From Diaporthe sp. PMI_573 (lineage: Eukaryota > Ascomycota > Sordariomycetes > Diaporthales > Diaporthaceae), in contig JAJTUP010000003.1 in the NCBI GenBank assembly GCA_021399435.1, positions 620,001-684,000 on the forward strand: a stretch of 64,000 bases of DNA, read 5' to 3'. The notes beneath the pieces are model-generated. The model ran no database searches and was not told the DNA's origin. It was given only the letters and a program-made list of their open reading frames with translations. The number at the start of each line of letters is the position of its first letter. Position 1 is the stretch's first letter. Of the stretch, positions 1 to 16,941 are shown in pieces. The position numbers and the translations under genes were made by a program.

Positions 1-2983
1 TGAGTCTTCGAGCGCCGTACCACCTGTCGTACAACTCCATCTTACTCGCATTACGCATCCGGGCTCCTGCTACGTTCAGCGCCTTCTATCTCGCGAGGGA
101 TGCAATCAATGCATGATGTAAAAGACAGGCAGAATGTCTTGCTGCAATGCCACGCCAAGACTACAGCCATAACCCCGTTTTGAAATCTTGTGCAGCCAAC
201 CCCCATTCCTTCCGCCATGTATGATTGCAGTATCGACGGCATGCACAGTCCGGAGATCGGCGCGAGAAACACATGCTGTGGCACGCGACTAAGTAAATCT
301 AGCCGTCTTCGCTGGCAATGTCGATGGTCAGCAGGAGCATCAATGGTTCCCGCCTGGTTCGCGATCTCGGGGGTGTCAGCACTTGCCTGGTCCCACAATC
401 GAGGCTGCCGGGTCAGCCTGGCAGCCTGGGTGTACAGCTGTCAGGTGGAAGAATGAACCCCCACCTATGCACTACGATGGGCGGACAATTAAGTGGTGAA
501 TGACTGCCACTCAGGTTGCCACCAACCGCCCGCATTCATGTTTGATGCAATCCCCACGGATTTTCCTGCTCTCCATCTCGGCGCTCCGTACCACCCGCCA
601 GCTCAGGCCTCGACGTCTCGACTCGGGACAGCAAGCAACCTCCCTGATGTCTCTGAAAGCTGCGCGATTCGCTGTGGAATCCTGCTGCAAAGATCTGCGT
701 GCCTAGGACGGAAACTTCCTGTTGCCAAAGGTCCTATCACATGTCTTTTGGCGTCTGTAAAACGTCCTAGGTACAACGGTACATTACACGCCAACGAAGT
801 GACTTGCGCACCTATTGACTCTACAGGTACATATAGCCAGGGGGGGGGGCATGCTTGCGGTAGCACACGTGCAGATCCGCCTCCCACAGAAGCGTTGAAT
901 ATCTCGTGGGATCCTCTTTGAAATCTTCGTTTAAAGTTGCCCGCTGCCTGTGGACCGCCGTTGATCCTTCTCGCCTTTTTTTGTGGGCGCTTCAGCTCTC
1001 CGCGGCAATGCTGATGAGGGCATTGGTTCAGTTGCCCGTCTGGATTGATAGCCTTCATACGACTCGGTGTTTCCCTCTGTCCCTCGTCCTCTGCCCGCCG
1101 TTCTCCGTCTCCCTTTCGCTGCCTCTCGCGGCCTTCCGTGGGGTCTGTGGCCTCAGATGGCGATTCACAAGTCCGCGAGTCGGGATGTGGGTAACAGGTC
1201 CAAACACAGTGCCGGCCTCGTCACATCTGTGTGCTACGCAGTACAAGGATGAACTCGGAGAAAGGCGTGCTTTCACCAGACGGCAGTTATGCTTCCATGA
1301 TCGTACGACCCGCCTCCAGACCTGAGATACCTCAACAGGACGCTCTAAGTTGAGAAACAAATCAACAATTCACCTGGCCCAGACCGAATTGAAGAAAGGG
1401 CAAGCTCAATTCGCCTCGGCTCGATACACAGTACGCAGCCGTGGCATGCGGTGACTTCATGATGACCGGGGCGAAACGGACACGATCCCCGCCGCAGGGA
1501 ATTAAACTACCGGTACCAGCCGGGGAACAACCAGAAAAGAAAAAAAAACAAAACTACCAAGCTCCGCCGTCCTATCACGCTGAGGGGATACATAGTACCA
1601 AGAGGGCAGAGGGCCACTCCCCTCGGCCCCCTCCTGTGCATTTCCGAGAGGTGGATCTTGTACTGTCAGAAAGGAGCTGTGCCGAGCGCCCTTGATCCAG
1701 GCAAATAAACACCTCCCCACCCCTCCCCCTGGGGTGTTTATTTTTTGCCAACAGGCCTCCCGGATTTTTTCTGCGCGGGAGCCACCCCCCGGTCTCCCGC
1801 GCCTGCGGCATGGTGGGTGTGCTAGAGAACAAACTTTCCTATGCCCAAGGCGGGAGTGACCCGCGACATCACAGCCGTGCGATTCAGATCTCCGTCTCGC
1901 GTATGCGAAATAAGCCACAGAGGTCGGAGAGATTGGTCTGCATCTCAGTGAAGGAGGAAAAAGCAAAAAAATGATTTATCCTGTGGGCGCTGAGGCTTAC
2001 CGATCCCCCAACGAGATCTTGCCCAGACCCTACATACTTCCCGTGGCGTTTGGTGCGACGGGAGGCATGTAGGGAGTAGAATGGCTGCCAAATCAAAGAC
2101 CCGTCACTCGGAAGCATCCCCATCCGCATGTTCCGATGGTTGCTTCTTCTGCCTCCCGCATGGTACGGAGGGGAGGGGGTGGGACGGGATTGGGGTAGAC
2201 TACATGCTCACCCTGTGTTTCTGTTTCTCTTTATCTTGCTTTTTTCCCTTTTTTCGCTCCTTCTTCTTCAGTAGGCAAGCCATCGGCCAGCCGGCTTACG
2301 CACGCAGACACGCTCTCGGTGTTGGTGCGGTTACACAGCGTCCCTAGCAGGTCACTGGAGAAGTCTCATCCTTCCTTTTTGTCCTCCCCCCCCCGGGGGG
2401 CGTTCTCGCCTATCATGTCTGGAATCCACACACCGACAGAAACCGTGGTAGAGAGGACGCCCGCTATGCCCCCATCAGGGGGGTTCATCATGGTGGTAAG
2501 AACTATGTACAACCAACAAGAACGACGAGACACTCGTCTTACCGAGCCCCTCCGCCACCAACGCACATTCGAGCCCCTCCGGAGACCATTGCTACCACCA
2601 CCACCATCATTACCTCCCACACCACCACCACGCCATGCATGCAACTGCCTGCCGAAATTGTGAATTCTCACCCGAGATCTGGAATGGTCCTTGTTTGGTA
2701 GTTTTATATGGTCAGAATAGGCGGTCCCTGTGTAACTACATGAGATCTCACCCCCAGAAAAAAGAAAATGCTTTGACTTGCTGCCTGCCGGTTTTCCATG
2801 CATGCTTCGCTCGCACTTTTGCCCTGCCAAATGCCAAAAGAAAACACCCCACCAACACCACCACTGCCATTCAAACTGGCCTAAAGCCCGAGGCGATGGC
2901 ACTCTATCTGGTCAGCATCCACACACGTATCCTAACACTACACACACATATAGACATAGACAGACACAAACACGACCACCCCT
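1..2983. other. Intergenic stretch, no gene recognised
   Basis: No frame here has a recognisable domain, consistent codon use or a convincing exon chain; the longest open frames look like chance. It holds pyrimidine-rich tracts around 1070-1130 and 2215-2270, a G9 run near 841, and a strong inverted repeat at 1703-1743 listed separately. The last few hundred bases should contain the 3' UTR of the ABC transporter that ends at 2984. Confidence 0.6.
1703..1743. repeat. Inverted repeat able to form a hairpin
   Basis: Arms 1703-1713 (AAATAAACACC) and 1733-1743 (GGTGTTTATTT) are perfect 11-bp reverse complements around a C-rich loop of 19 nt. After a 3-nt bulge of T residues the outer GGC (1700-1702) and GCC (1747-1749) can also pair. 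A run of T follows the right arm. It lies in an otherwise empty region; a role (non-coding RNA fold, relic of a small mobile element, 3'-end signal) cannot be decided from sequence alone. Confidence 0.6.
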
Positions 2984-8837
<5,854 letters not shown>

Positions 8838-10191
8838 CTCCGGAAGGCGGGTGGGTTCTCGGGTCGTTTGCGCAATGTCACTCGCGGCCTGAGGACATGC
8901 TACGGGGTGCTCTCTTTGCCTTTTGTTGGTGAGGGGACGCTTCGGGTTTCTACGGTCGCGCGCGGTCTTTGTTCTTGTCGGAGTCGTGTTGGTGTAGGAC
9001 GTCAAATGCCAAGGAGCAAGGAGGGAACAAAAAGGTTTGAGCAGCCCCGAGGAATTGGGTTCGCGTCTTTCGGACGGATGCTGTTACCACCGTGCTGGAC
9101 CTCGGTGTTGAGAAGTTATTAGGTCCGAGCCGATGACGTTTTCAGTACTCGTCATTCAAGTCGTGGGATTAGTTTTCAGATGACACTAGCTGTGGCCGGC
9201 CCATCCACAGTTTTTATTCTGAAGACCGATTTTTCTACTTCTCCTAGGGCTGAGCAAAGAGAGGCCCTCTTGCAGGTGTTGGTCCAAAAGTACGGCCAGC
9301 AGGCACTCAATTGAATAATCACTGCCACTGGTCAGGCAGATGCATGCTTTGTAATGCACGAGTCTTTCTTCGCTGTTCTGCCGGTCCATCCTGGGGTCTC
9401 TCGTCTAGGTGCTAGGTCAATTGGCAAGCTCCTCCGGCTATCGGGCAGCGGGACTCCGAGATGTGGGTTGCCGCCCGTGCCTGATAAGCGGGCCAACCCA
9501 TGCAACTTTATGCAAGAGCTTCGGGAGCCAAGCCATGGCAGTTGCTGTTCGTTCCAGCAGGCAGGTAAGTTTGGTAGGTTTCTGGACTTCCTATCCAGGC
9601 CCTGCCAGCCCACTGTCCATCAAGGATCGATGTGCATCTACCTCACTTGCCCTGGGTGCCTGGCAATCCACAGGGCTGCTGCTACTCTGGACTAAATGCT
9701 CGACAAATCCTAAGGCTGTCAAGGCAGTGCACCTCGGATGGACCGTAAGGTTGACCAGCACAGCCAGCACAGCCAGCACAGCTGACCAATCCAATCCAGC
9801 CTGCAGCATTGCATGTGGAATATTCTCATACAAAGGCTGGAACGGAGGCCCACTTCGCTAGCAACATTGGTTGTGGACTGATGTTATTAAGACCAACATA
9901 ATGCAGAGAGAGGTATCTCCCTAAGGTGGCTCATCACACAGGACTAACGTTCATTGATCATGCAATAAGCTGCGCATTCAGGTATTACTCCCAGCACAAG
10001 CTAGTCCTCCGCAGGAAAATGGCCAGGAAAATGGCCGGTGCACCGGTCCACTGCCCTCCTCACGTATTCTCATCGGATCATTTACAAGAGACTGGAAGAA
10101 GGCGGGGTCAGCTTCATTTGCGTCTTCCGAAGCGCCTGGTACCACGGGACACAGCGCCGGCTCGCCAACCCCGTCACACTTCGAGCTTGGT
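8838..10191. other. Intergenic: ABC transporter promoter and spacer
   Basis: Contains the 5' flank of the transporter and the 3' flank of the next minus-strand gene. Three copies of a 9-bp unit CCAGCACAG lie at 9755-9781. No supportable gene was seen on either strand. Confidence 0.55.
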
Positions 10192-12196
10192 TCATCGTAG
10201 ATCTGTACTGGGGAAGTAGCGTGGACCGGCGAACCCCTTGGCAAAGACGCCTTGCACGTCGATATTAGACCTATTGATTTGTTCAACGTCAGCGTCGGTC
10301 CCACGATAACACCTCGGTTCGCACGAAACGGATGGGAAAAGGAGACACTGTGTCTGGCAATACGTACGTCGGATGATACATCTTGAGAAGGATATACCTC
10401 CCCGAGATCGGAGGGTCGAACTTGATGGTGCACCTGTTTTTGTCCTTCTCGATGTAGAACTTGGCGTGCGGCGCAAGCAGTTCGCCGCCGACCGCCCTCA
10501 CAGCCTCCTGGGTGGCAAGCTGGGATGCCTCGGCGGCCTCAGCCAGCGTCATGTCCTGAGCGTCTCGGTTCACCGGCGCGGGAGGGGGTGGAGGCGTGAG
10601 GTCATCGTCATTGAGCCCCAGGTCGTCGTTCCAAGAGGCGAACCCGTTCTCGCCGTCCTCGCTGTCGTCACTTTCGAATGGCAGTGGGCCAATTCTATTT
10701 GGCGGAGGCCCTTGCCGTCTGAGCAGGCGGGGCCCAGGTGACTCCTCGGTGTCACTGCAGTCTGTGGCTATCGTTACGGGGAAGGGCAGGGGTTCGACTG
10801 GGAACACCGCGGCTTTGTGCTCCAGTGCCTCTTCCAGGCGGGCGTTGAGGTTAATACGCCTATGGTGCGAACGGCTGATAGACGCCGTCCCATCGTAGTT
10901 GTGCCGTATGGATGTCGTCGTGATTCTTTCTGCGGGCGTGTTCGTGTCGTCGCGCGGGACATACTGGACCTGGTACTGTGCTGTCCTATTGAGGACCTCG
11001 TCACATGACATGGAAACAAAAACCATGCCCTCCCGAATCCTGGTCAAGGTTAGCTTCCCACAAGTACATGCAATTGGGTCCAGACACCTACGGTGACGAG
11101 TAATTGGCACTGGGTGCCCTGATCACTAATTCTGTAAGTGTGAAGACGGTGGCACCCTGATGCTTCAGCACGACATTGCAGCGATTTCGCTTTGTGCAAT
11201 AGACAGACTGGTCTCTTTTCAGAATGCTCTCCGGGGGGTTGACGTTGCTGTCGGCATACATTCCACCGTCACAGCTCTCGATTTCCATCTTCAGTTGACC
11301 AGGCTCGACCTGGCCATATCTGCCATAGCGGAATCCCTTAAAACTGGACCCCGTCCTTTCGAAATCCAACTTGCGCCGCTTTACTCGACGGCTGTCCTCG
11401 GCGTGCTCTGGGTAGGGAGTATGTGAGTGGGATGTTGGACTCATAGGATTCGACATCATGGCGGTGTTTGTGTACTCTAGGAGCGCACGCAGCTGTGAAT
11501 TTGCATCGTCCAGGTCGTATTCCAAGTCTTCGAAGCTGCCCGGGTTTGAGGTTCGGTTCTCAGAAGTTCGGTTCTCAGAAGTTCGGTTCTCAGAAGTTCG
11601 GTATCGATCAAGCCACCTCTCGGCAAGCCGTTGGCGAGCCGGGCGTCCACTCGAGCCGGAGGGCGTGGACGTTGCAGAGCCTCGCCGCGTGCCTAGAGAG
11701 CGAAGAGGTGGGAGGGCTGTGGCAGTGGCCAGGGTCGCGAAGCTGGGCAGGGCTTCGGAGTGGCGGGGTGCAGGTTCTCGTGAGAATCTGCGTTGGAGAT
11801 CACGTTGGTTGCTAGACATGTTTCCGGGAGAAGCAGTCTCCCCGTCGCTGCTGATCAGGCCTGGACGGGGCCTTGGTCTCGTGGAGGCTCCTCCTGCGGC
11901 GGCCTCAGAGGTTTCTCGCTCCCCGCCAGTGCGCAAGCCCCCGTCAAGGTCTCTTCCGATTTCCACCCTCTGCAGTAAACGGCTCCGCTGCAGACGCTGT
12001 CGCTCGTGACGCACTCGATTGATGATTCGTTCCAGTTCGTCGTCCCCTCGTACTTCGGCCTGGGAGAAGTCTAGTAGACGGCGTTGGTCTTGGTACTGGG
12101 ATGGTGGTGCCGAGTTAGAGAGACAGTGATGGCAGGTGGTGTGGGCGGAGGTGGAACCGAGCAGGTAGATGCAGGGTATCTAGCACTCACGGGCAT
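10192..12196 (-). CDS. Unrecognised protein with a possible beta-sandwich domain
   Basis: Four exons (12196-12191, 12095-11092, 11039-10368, 10270-10192) join in frame to 586 residues with good GT-AG sites. The 6-nt first exon (Met-Pro) is the least certain part. The N-terminal third is charged and low in complexity, with a TSENR repeat encoded by a 15-bp tandem repeat. Near residue 215 follows RRVKRRKLDF, a possible nuclear signal. A well-ordered segment comes next, including DQSVYCTKRNRCNVVLKHQG and VFTLTELVIRAP. After an acidic, proline-rich insert, the C-terminus has KFDPPISGRYILLKMYHP and GFAGPRYFP. The two ordered blocks, split by a disordered insert, look like one beta-sandwich of the discoidin/APC10 kind; this is inference from pattern only. 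I do not recognise a named family. It is divergent from aos1. Confidence 0.72.
11551..11603. repeat. 15-bp tandem repeat, 3.5 copies, in coding sequence
   Basis: The unit GTTCGGTTCTCAGAA is repeated at 11551-11565, 11566-11580 and 11581-11595, with a partial copy to 11603. On the minus strand it encodes TSENR units in the disordered N-terminal part of the unknown protein. The copies are identical, so recent slippage is likely and copy number may vary between isolates. Confidence 0.9.
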
Positions 12197-13417
12197 TTCA
12201 AGACAAAGATGGCAGTGCAGGCGAAACGGCCGCCAATAAAGCGCCACACCTGCTCCAATCGCTTGGTACGTACGGTGACGTGGGGGGTTCGACAGCAACA
12301 GGCTGTTTGCTGCACTGCGTGAGTCGTGAGTCAAAGCCGTTCTTCAAGGTGCTGAGGGAGATGTGAACTGGGTTGTCAAGATGGGACGGCGAGTTTTGAC
12401 GGGGCTGCACGGAAGAGTGGCCGTTGGTCGTTGGCCGTTGAAGATGGGAGGGTGAAGTGCGACGTCAATGCCAACAGAGACTGCTAAATCCGGGTGTGCT
12501 TAGTCCAGTTCGTGCTTCACAAGGCAGGAGCCCCTCCATGATCTCTAAGCTGACCGTCACACGCTCCGTGCCTTGGTTGTAGGTGTCGGTAGCCCACTGG
12601 AATAATTCAGAAACAGAGCCTGAATGATGAAACGACCCGAAGAAACCTAGGGAGACTGTCTCTGCCCATGCCAAACAGCAGACTGTAAAGCGTGCACGGG
12701 ATGGGCTCGGCTTCCCGTGGAGGGCAATCTACAAGACGGGTCCAAGCCTTCCGGGGTTGATTGACTGACTGGAGGCTACGTAAATACGGTACAGGTATCG
12801 ACGAGGCGAACAAGGCAAATGCCCGGGGTTGCGGGCACGGGTCAGCAAACCCACCCAGGGGGCCCACTGCCATCGCCTGCCTGCCTCCTCCCTACGTAAG
12901 TAAGTACCTAGCTGGGGTACCCAGGTACCTGAAGCTGCCTACCTACGTAACTTGCAGGTGCCCAGTTGGTGATTGATTGGGAGCTTGCAACGCAACGACC
13001 CTGAGCTTCAGACAGCGGCTTAGACATTTTTTACGATCTGACACCTTTCAACTTGGACAGCTCCCATCGAGTCGGCCGCCCTCAAGCTCACCAGGGCAAG
13101 ACTCACTCACTGCCTCCAAGGTGCGCCATCGGGCTCTTCAGTCAAGCTCGGCAGCGACGGGCTCACAGCAAGCGCCGCGATACGTACCGACAGACTGACC
13201 TCGGGACAGTCAACATACGAAACTTCAGCAGCCCGAGTGCGAAGGGCCACGACTGAGAGCAGGACGAACGACCAGGAACCCAATCCTTCCATCCCACCTA
13301 GGCATTATCTCTAACTCTCGAGCATTGAACCTGTCTTGAGAGGTTGTTTGGACGCCTGTGCCCCTTTCAAACTTCCGCGCCTCATTGAGGTCTCATCACC
13401 ACTCTTCCTGCCTCAAG
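12197..13417. other. Divergent promoter region, unknown gene / aos1
   Basis: The 1.2 kb between two divergent genes must contain both promoters. It includes a cluster of GGTACC-centred palindromes and TACCTACGTA at about 12900-12950. No small gene or clear TATA box was found. Confidence 0.55.
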
Positions 13418-15179
13418 ATGGATCACCCGGCGCAAACGGCCCACGGCCAGGAGGATAGCACCTCCACGCACACAAATGCCCAACCAGAAGATTCCAGCGC
13501 GACCCAGCCTCAGCCAGCACCCGATGCCAATGCCAATGCCAACCCCATGCATCAAGGCGACTTCTCGAATCTTCCAATGCAGCCAGGCATGCCAACAGAC
13601 CTGAACCTGCTCTCCATGTTGCCACAGGACGGAAGCATGCTGGGACCAGACGCTCTCATGAACATGCCCAATATGCCGATGATGATGCCTATGCTGATGC
13701 CCGACGGCTCGATGGACGCCAACGGCATGTTAAGTATGCCTCAGAACGGGATCAGCAATGGTAAGCTCGCTACCATCACCAAGTCTGCCAACGCTCACTC
13801 ACACCTTCGCAGATGAGATCGCGTTGTATGATAGGCAAATACGTCTCTGGGGAATGGCGGCGCAGCAGAAGATCCGCAATGCGAACGTATTGCTCATCAC
13901 AATGAAGGGCCTGGCGAACGAGATCGCCAAGAACCTGGTACTGGCCGGCATAGGGTCCTTGACCATCATCGACCATGAGAATGTTACCGAGGCCGACCTC
14001 GGGTCCCAGTTCTTCCTGTCTGAGAAGGAAGGCCACTTGGGAAAGAACAGAGCCGAGGCAGCGCTCCCTCAGGTTCAGAAACTGAACCCACGCGTCACCG
14101 TCATCGCCGACACGGACGATGTGCGGTTCAAGGGCGCCAGCTACTTTGCCCTGTTCGACATGGTCATCGCGACCGACCTGGACCCTGATGCCCTGAACAT
14201 CATCAACACGGCGACCCGCCTGAATATGCGGCCCTTCTACGCGGCTGGTACACATGGCCTGTATGGCTTCATCTTCGCCGACCTGATCGAGCACACATTT
14301 TCGATTGAGCGGGAGAAACCCAACGTGCCCACCGAGTTGAAGGCCGAGACGAGAACCCGACAAATCTTCTCGGTCGACACGAAAAAGGAGAACGGAAAAG
14401 TGATGGAGATCGTCTCGAAGAAGGAGCTGTACAGCACTTGGTTGCTCGCTAGCGACGGCGCATTCCTACCTGAAGAGTACACAAAGAGCAAGCGACGCCT
14501 CAAAGCCGTCAGCCCTGCCTTGTCGTGCCTTCGGGCGCTGTGGGAGTTCCAGACGTCCCATAATGGTCGCAACCCGGGGGCCAACCAGGCCGACCTCGCG
14601 GCCTTCACAAAATCGGCCACTCAAAAACACAAGGACCTCCAGTTGCCCGGGGAGACCCTCACCGCCGAGTTTCTGCGAAGTTTCCTGCAGAATATCGGAT
14701 GCGAAGTCGCACCCGTCACTGCCATACTTGGCGGCCAGTTGGCACAGGATGTGATCAATGTGCTCGGTCAGACACAGCAGCCCATCCAGAACACTGTCAT
14801 TTTCGACGGCAACACCATGGAGGCCAGCCTGTATCCGCTTCATCCCGAGGGCGCCCTCGGCGCGTCGCTCCTTTCGATGGGCCTCGGCAACATGGCAGGA
14901 ATCCCCGGACTAGGCAATGGAGACATGAATGGGCTAATGGGAGATCCTTCGATGATGTCCATGGGTATGCCGCTGATGGATAACAATTTCAACGACGCAC
15001 CCATGGGCGGGCCGGGCGTGCAACCACAATTCCACAGCGCGGGAGCTGGCGCCAGCGAGGCCCACACAAACTTCACTGGTGCAGGTGCTGGTGCTGGTGC
15101 AGGTGCTGGTGCAGGCGCAGGCCCAAGCACGGGTCCGCCTGCGGGCGCTGGCGCCGGCGAATCACATTCAAGCGGCTGA
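13418..15179 (+). CDS. SUMO-activating enzyme E1 subunit Aos1
   Basis: Two exons (13418-13760, 13813-15179) give 569 residues; the donor is GTAAGC and the acceptor TTCGCAG. The ThiF/E1 adenylation fold starts at residue 115 with DEIALYDRQIRLWG, followed by the nucleotide-fold segment MKGLANEIAKNLVLAGIGS and IIDHENVTEADLGSQFF. As expected for Aos1, it is a single non-catalytic half; the catalytic cysteine belongs to Uba2, its nuclear partner. Together they activate SUMO for transfer to Ubc9. Unusual are a methionine/proline/asparagine-rich N-terminal extension of about 114 residues and a C-terminal tail from about residue 465, rich in Met and Gly and ending in (GA)n, so the protein is much longer than the yeast protein of about 350 residues. 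ULA1 (the Nedd8 E1 half) is the main alternative, less likely from the RQIRLWG and GSQFF segments. Confidence 0.88.
15081..15122. repeat. Hexanucleotide repeat encoding Gly-Ala
   Basis: Imperfect GGTGCW hexamers in frame in aos1 encode an alternating Gly-Ala run in the C-terminal tail. It is a low-complexity extension beyond the E1 fold. Confidence 0.8.
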
Positions 15180-16022
15180 TTGTACTCATTGAATGGTCAC
15201 ATGTGAGCGAGAGGCTGCATGAGGATCTGCGCGAGGGAAGTGCAGGTTGGCGAATGCATGGAAAGAAGTTCTCTGCTAGTAACACTGCAATTTTCTGGAG
15301 AGGGAACGCATCTTCGGGTACGCATACCAAGGGCAAATGGGGGGAAAATGTACAGTAATAATGTGTCGTGATACCTTGGGGGGGGGGGGCACGTCGGCAA
15401 AGGCGTTGGCTAGATGATGAAGAAACGCACCGGAATGAACGAAAGCATTGGCAACTCGAAGCTGAATGGCTGCAGCGCCAGCTGAGCCCCACCGCCCGTG
15501 CGATGATGCTGTATGACTACAACGCGGGCCTTCCCGTTTTGGGACGGATTCCTTGGAGGGGTGGCGACGGCGGCCAGAGGAAGAGCAACGCCTCGCCTGT
15601 TTGACAGCTTGACTCACCGGCCATCATATCGATCCATAATCCGTCTGCCTCCGGTGGCACCTAATCAGCTCTGCCTGTATCGACCAGGGCCGTATACACA
15701 GTTCAGAGCGTTGTAGTCATTCTAAGCCAGGCTGTGTGAGAGAGAGAAAAAAACGAAAAATTTGGGTGGCCATAGTCGAGCTCACCTGTGTCTGCTCTGC
15801 TTCGAGTTTCGTCAATCTGAGCCACTGCTTCCTTCCCTGTCGACGATTGCAGATAAAGGTCGACCCTTCCCGGCCGCCCCAAAAATTCTCGTTCAGCAAC
15901 GCCGCAAAGCAACTCTGCAAAGGACTACCCGTCTCTAATTGTCAACTCTACACATCCCCGACCACTCCAGGAACCCTTAAAAGCAATAATTTAAAAAAGG
16001 GAACATACAAGCAACCACAATC
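15180..16022. other. Intergenic, aos1 3' flank and tif6 promoter
   Basis: Contains a G11 run near 15380 and an A-rich block just before the tif6 start. No gene was seen. Confidence 0.55.
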
Positions 16023-16941
16023 ATGGCGGTGCGAGCACAATTTGAGAACTCCAACGAGTAAGCATCTACCCCGCGGCCCCGCGATCTTCTCACTCAAGGC
16101 GCCCGCGCTGACCTGGGCACCACCTGAACTGCAGAGTCGGGGTCTTCTCTACCCTCACAAACTCCTACGCGCTTACGGCCATTGGCGCAAGCGAGAACTT
16201 CTACAGTATCTTCGAGGCCGAGTTGCAAGATGTGATCCCCATCGTCAGAACCACCATCGCCGGCACCCGCATTGTCGGCCGGTTAACAACAGGGTAAGTC
16301 TTGACGCACCTGGTCTGATCTGGCTGGTCCCCTCCGTCGCAGGGAAGCCAGGACCACAAGCTGAGCTGCCTGCTGATTTGTAATCTCCCAATAGCAACCG
16401 GAAAGGCCTCCTCGTCCCCACCAGCACAACCGACCAAGAACTCCAGCACATCCGGAATGCCCTTCCCGACGAGGTAAAAATTCAACGGATAGAGGAGCGC
16501 CTGTCGGCGCTAGGCAACGTGATTGTCGCAAACGACCACATCGCTCTGGTCCACCCGGACCTGGAGCGCGAGACGGAGGAGATCATCGCAGACGTGCTAG
16601 GCGTGGAAGTATTCAGGCAAACGGTGGCAGACAACGTCCTGGTGGGATCCTACATGGCGCTCTCAAATCAGGGCGGCCTGGTGCACCCCAAGACGTCGAT
16701 AAGCGACCAAGACGAGCTGTCCAGCCTGCTGCAGGTGCCGCTAGTGGCCGGCTCGGTCAACAGGGGCAGCTCGGTGGTGGGAGGCGGCATGGTGGTGAAC
16801 GACTGGATGGCCGTCACAGGGCTGGACACCACGGCGACGGAGCTCAGTGTCATCGAGAGCGTGTTCAGACTTGGCGAGGGCGCGGCGCCCGGCAACATCA
16901 ACACCAACATGAAGGAGACAATGGTGGAGTCCTTCTACTAG
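16023..16941 (+). CDS. Eukaryotic translation initiation factor 6 (Tif6)
   Basis: Three exons (16023-16057, 16135-16293, 16395-16941) encode 246 residues, matching the usual 245 of eIF6. The start is [12 protein letters not shown], the standard N-terminus of the family, and the fivefold pseudosymmetric core follows ([74 protein letters not shown]). Tif6 binds the 60S pre-subunit in nucleolus and cytoplasm, is needed for 60S maturation, and blocks joining to 40S until released by Efl1 and Sdo1. The three-exon structure with two early introns is supported by GTAAGC/CTGCAG and GTAAGT/AATAG sites that restore the family sequence exactly. Confidence 0.97.
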
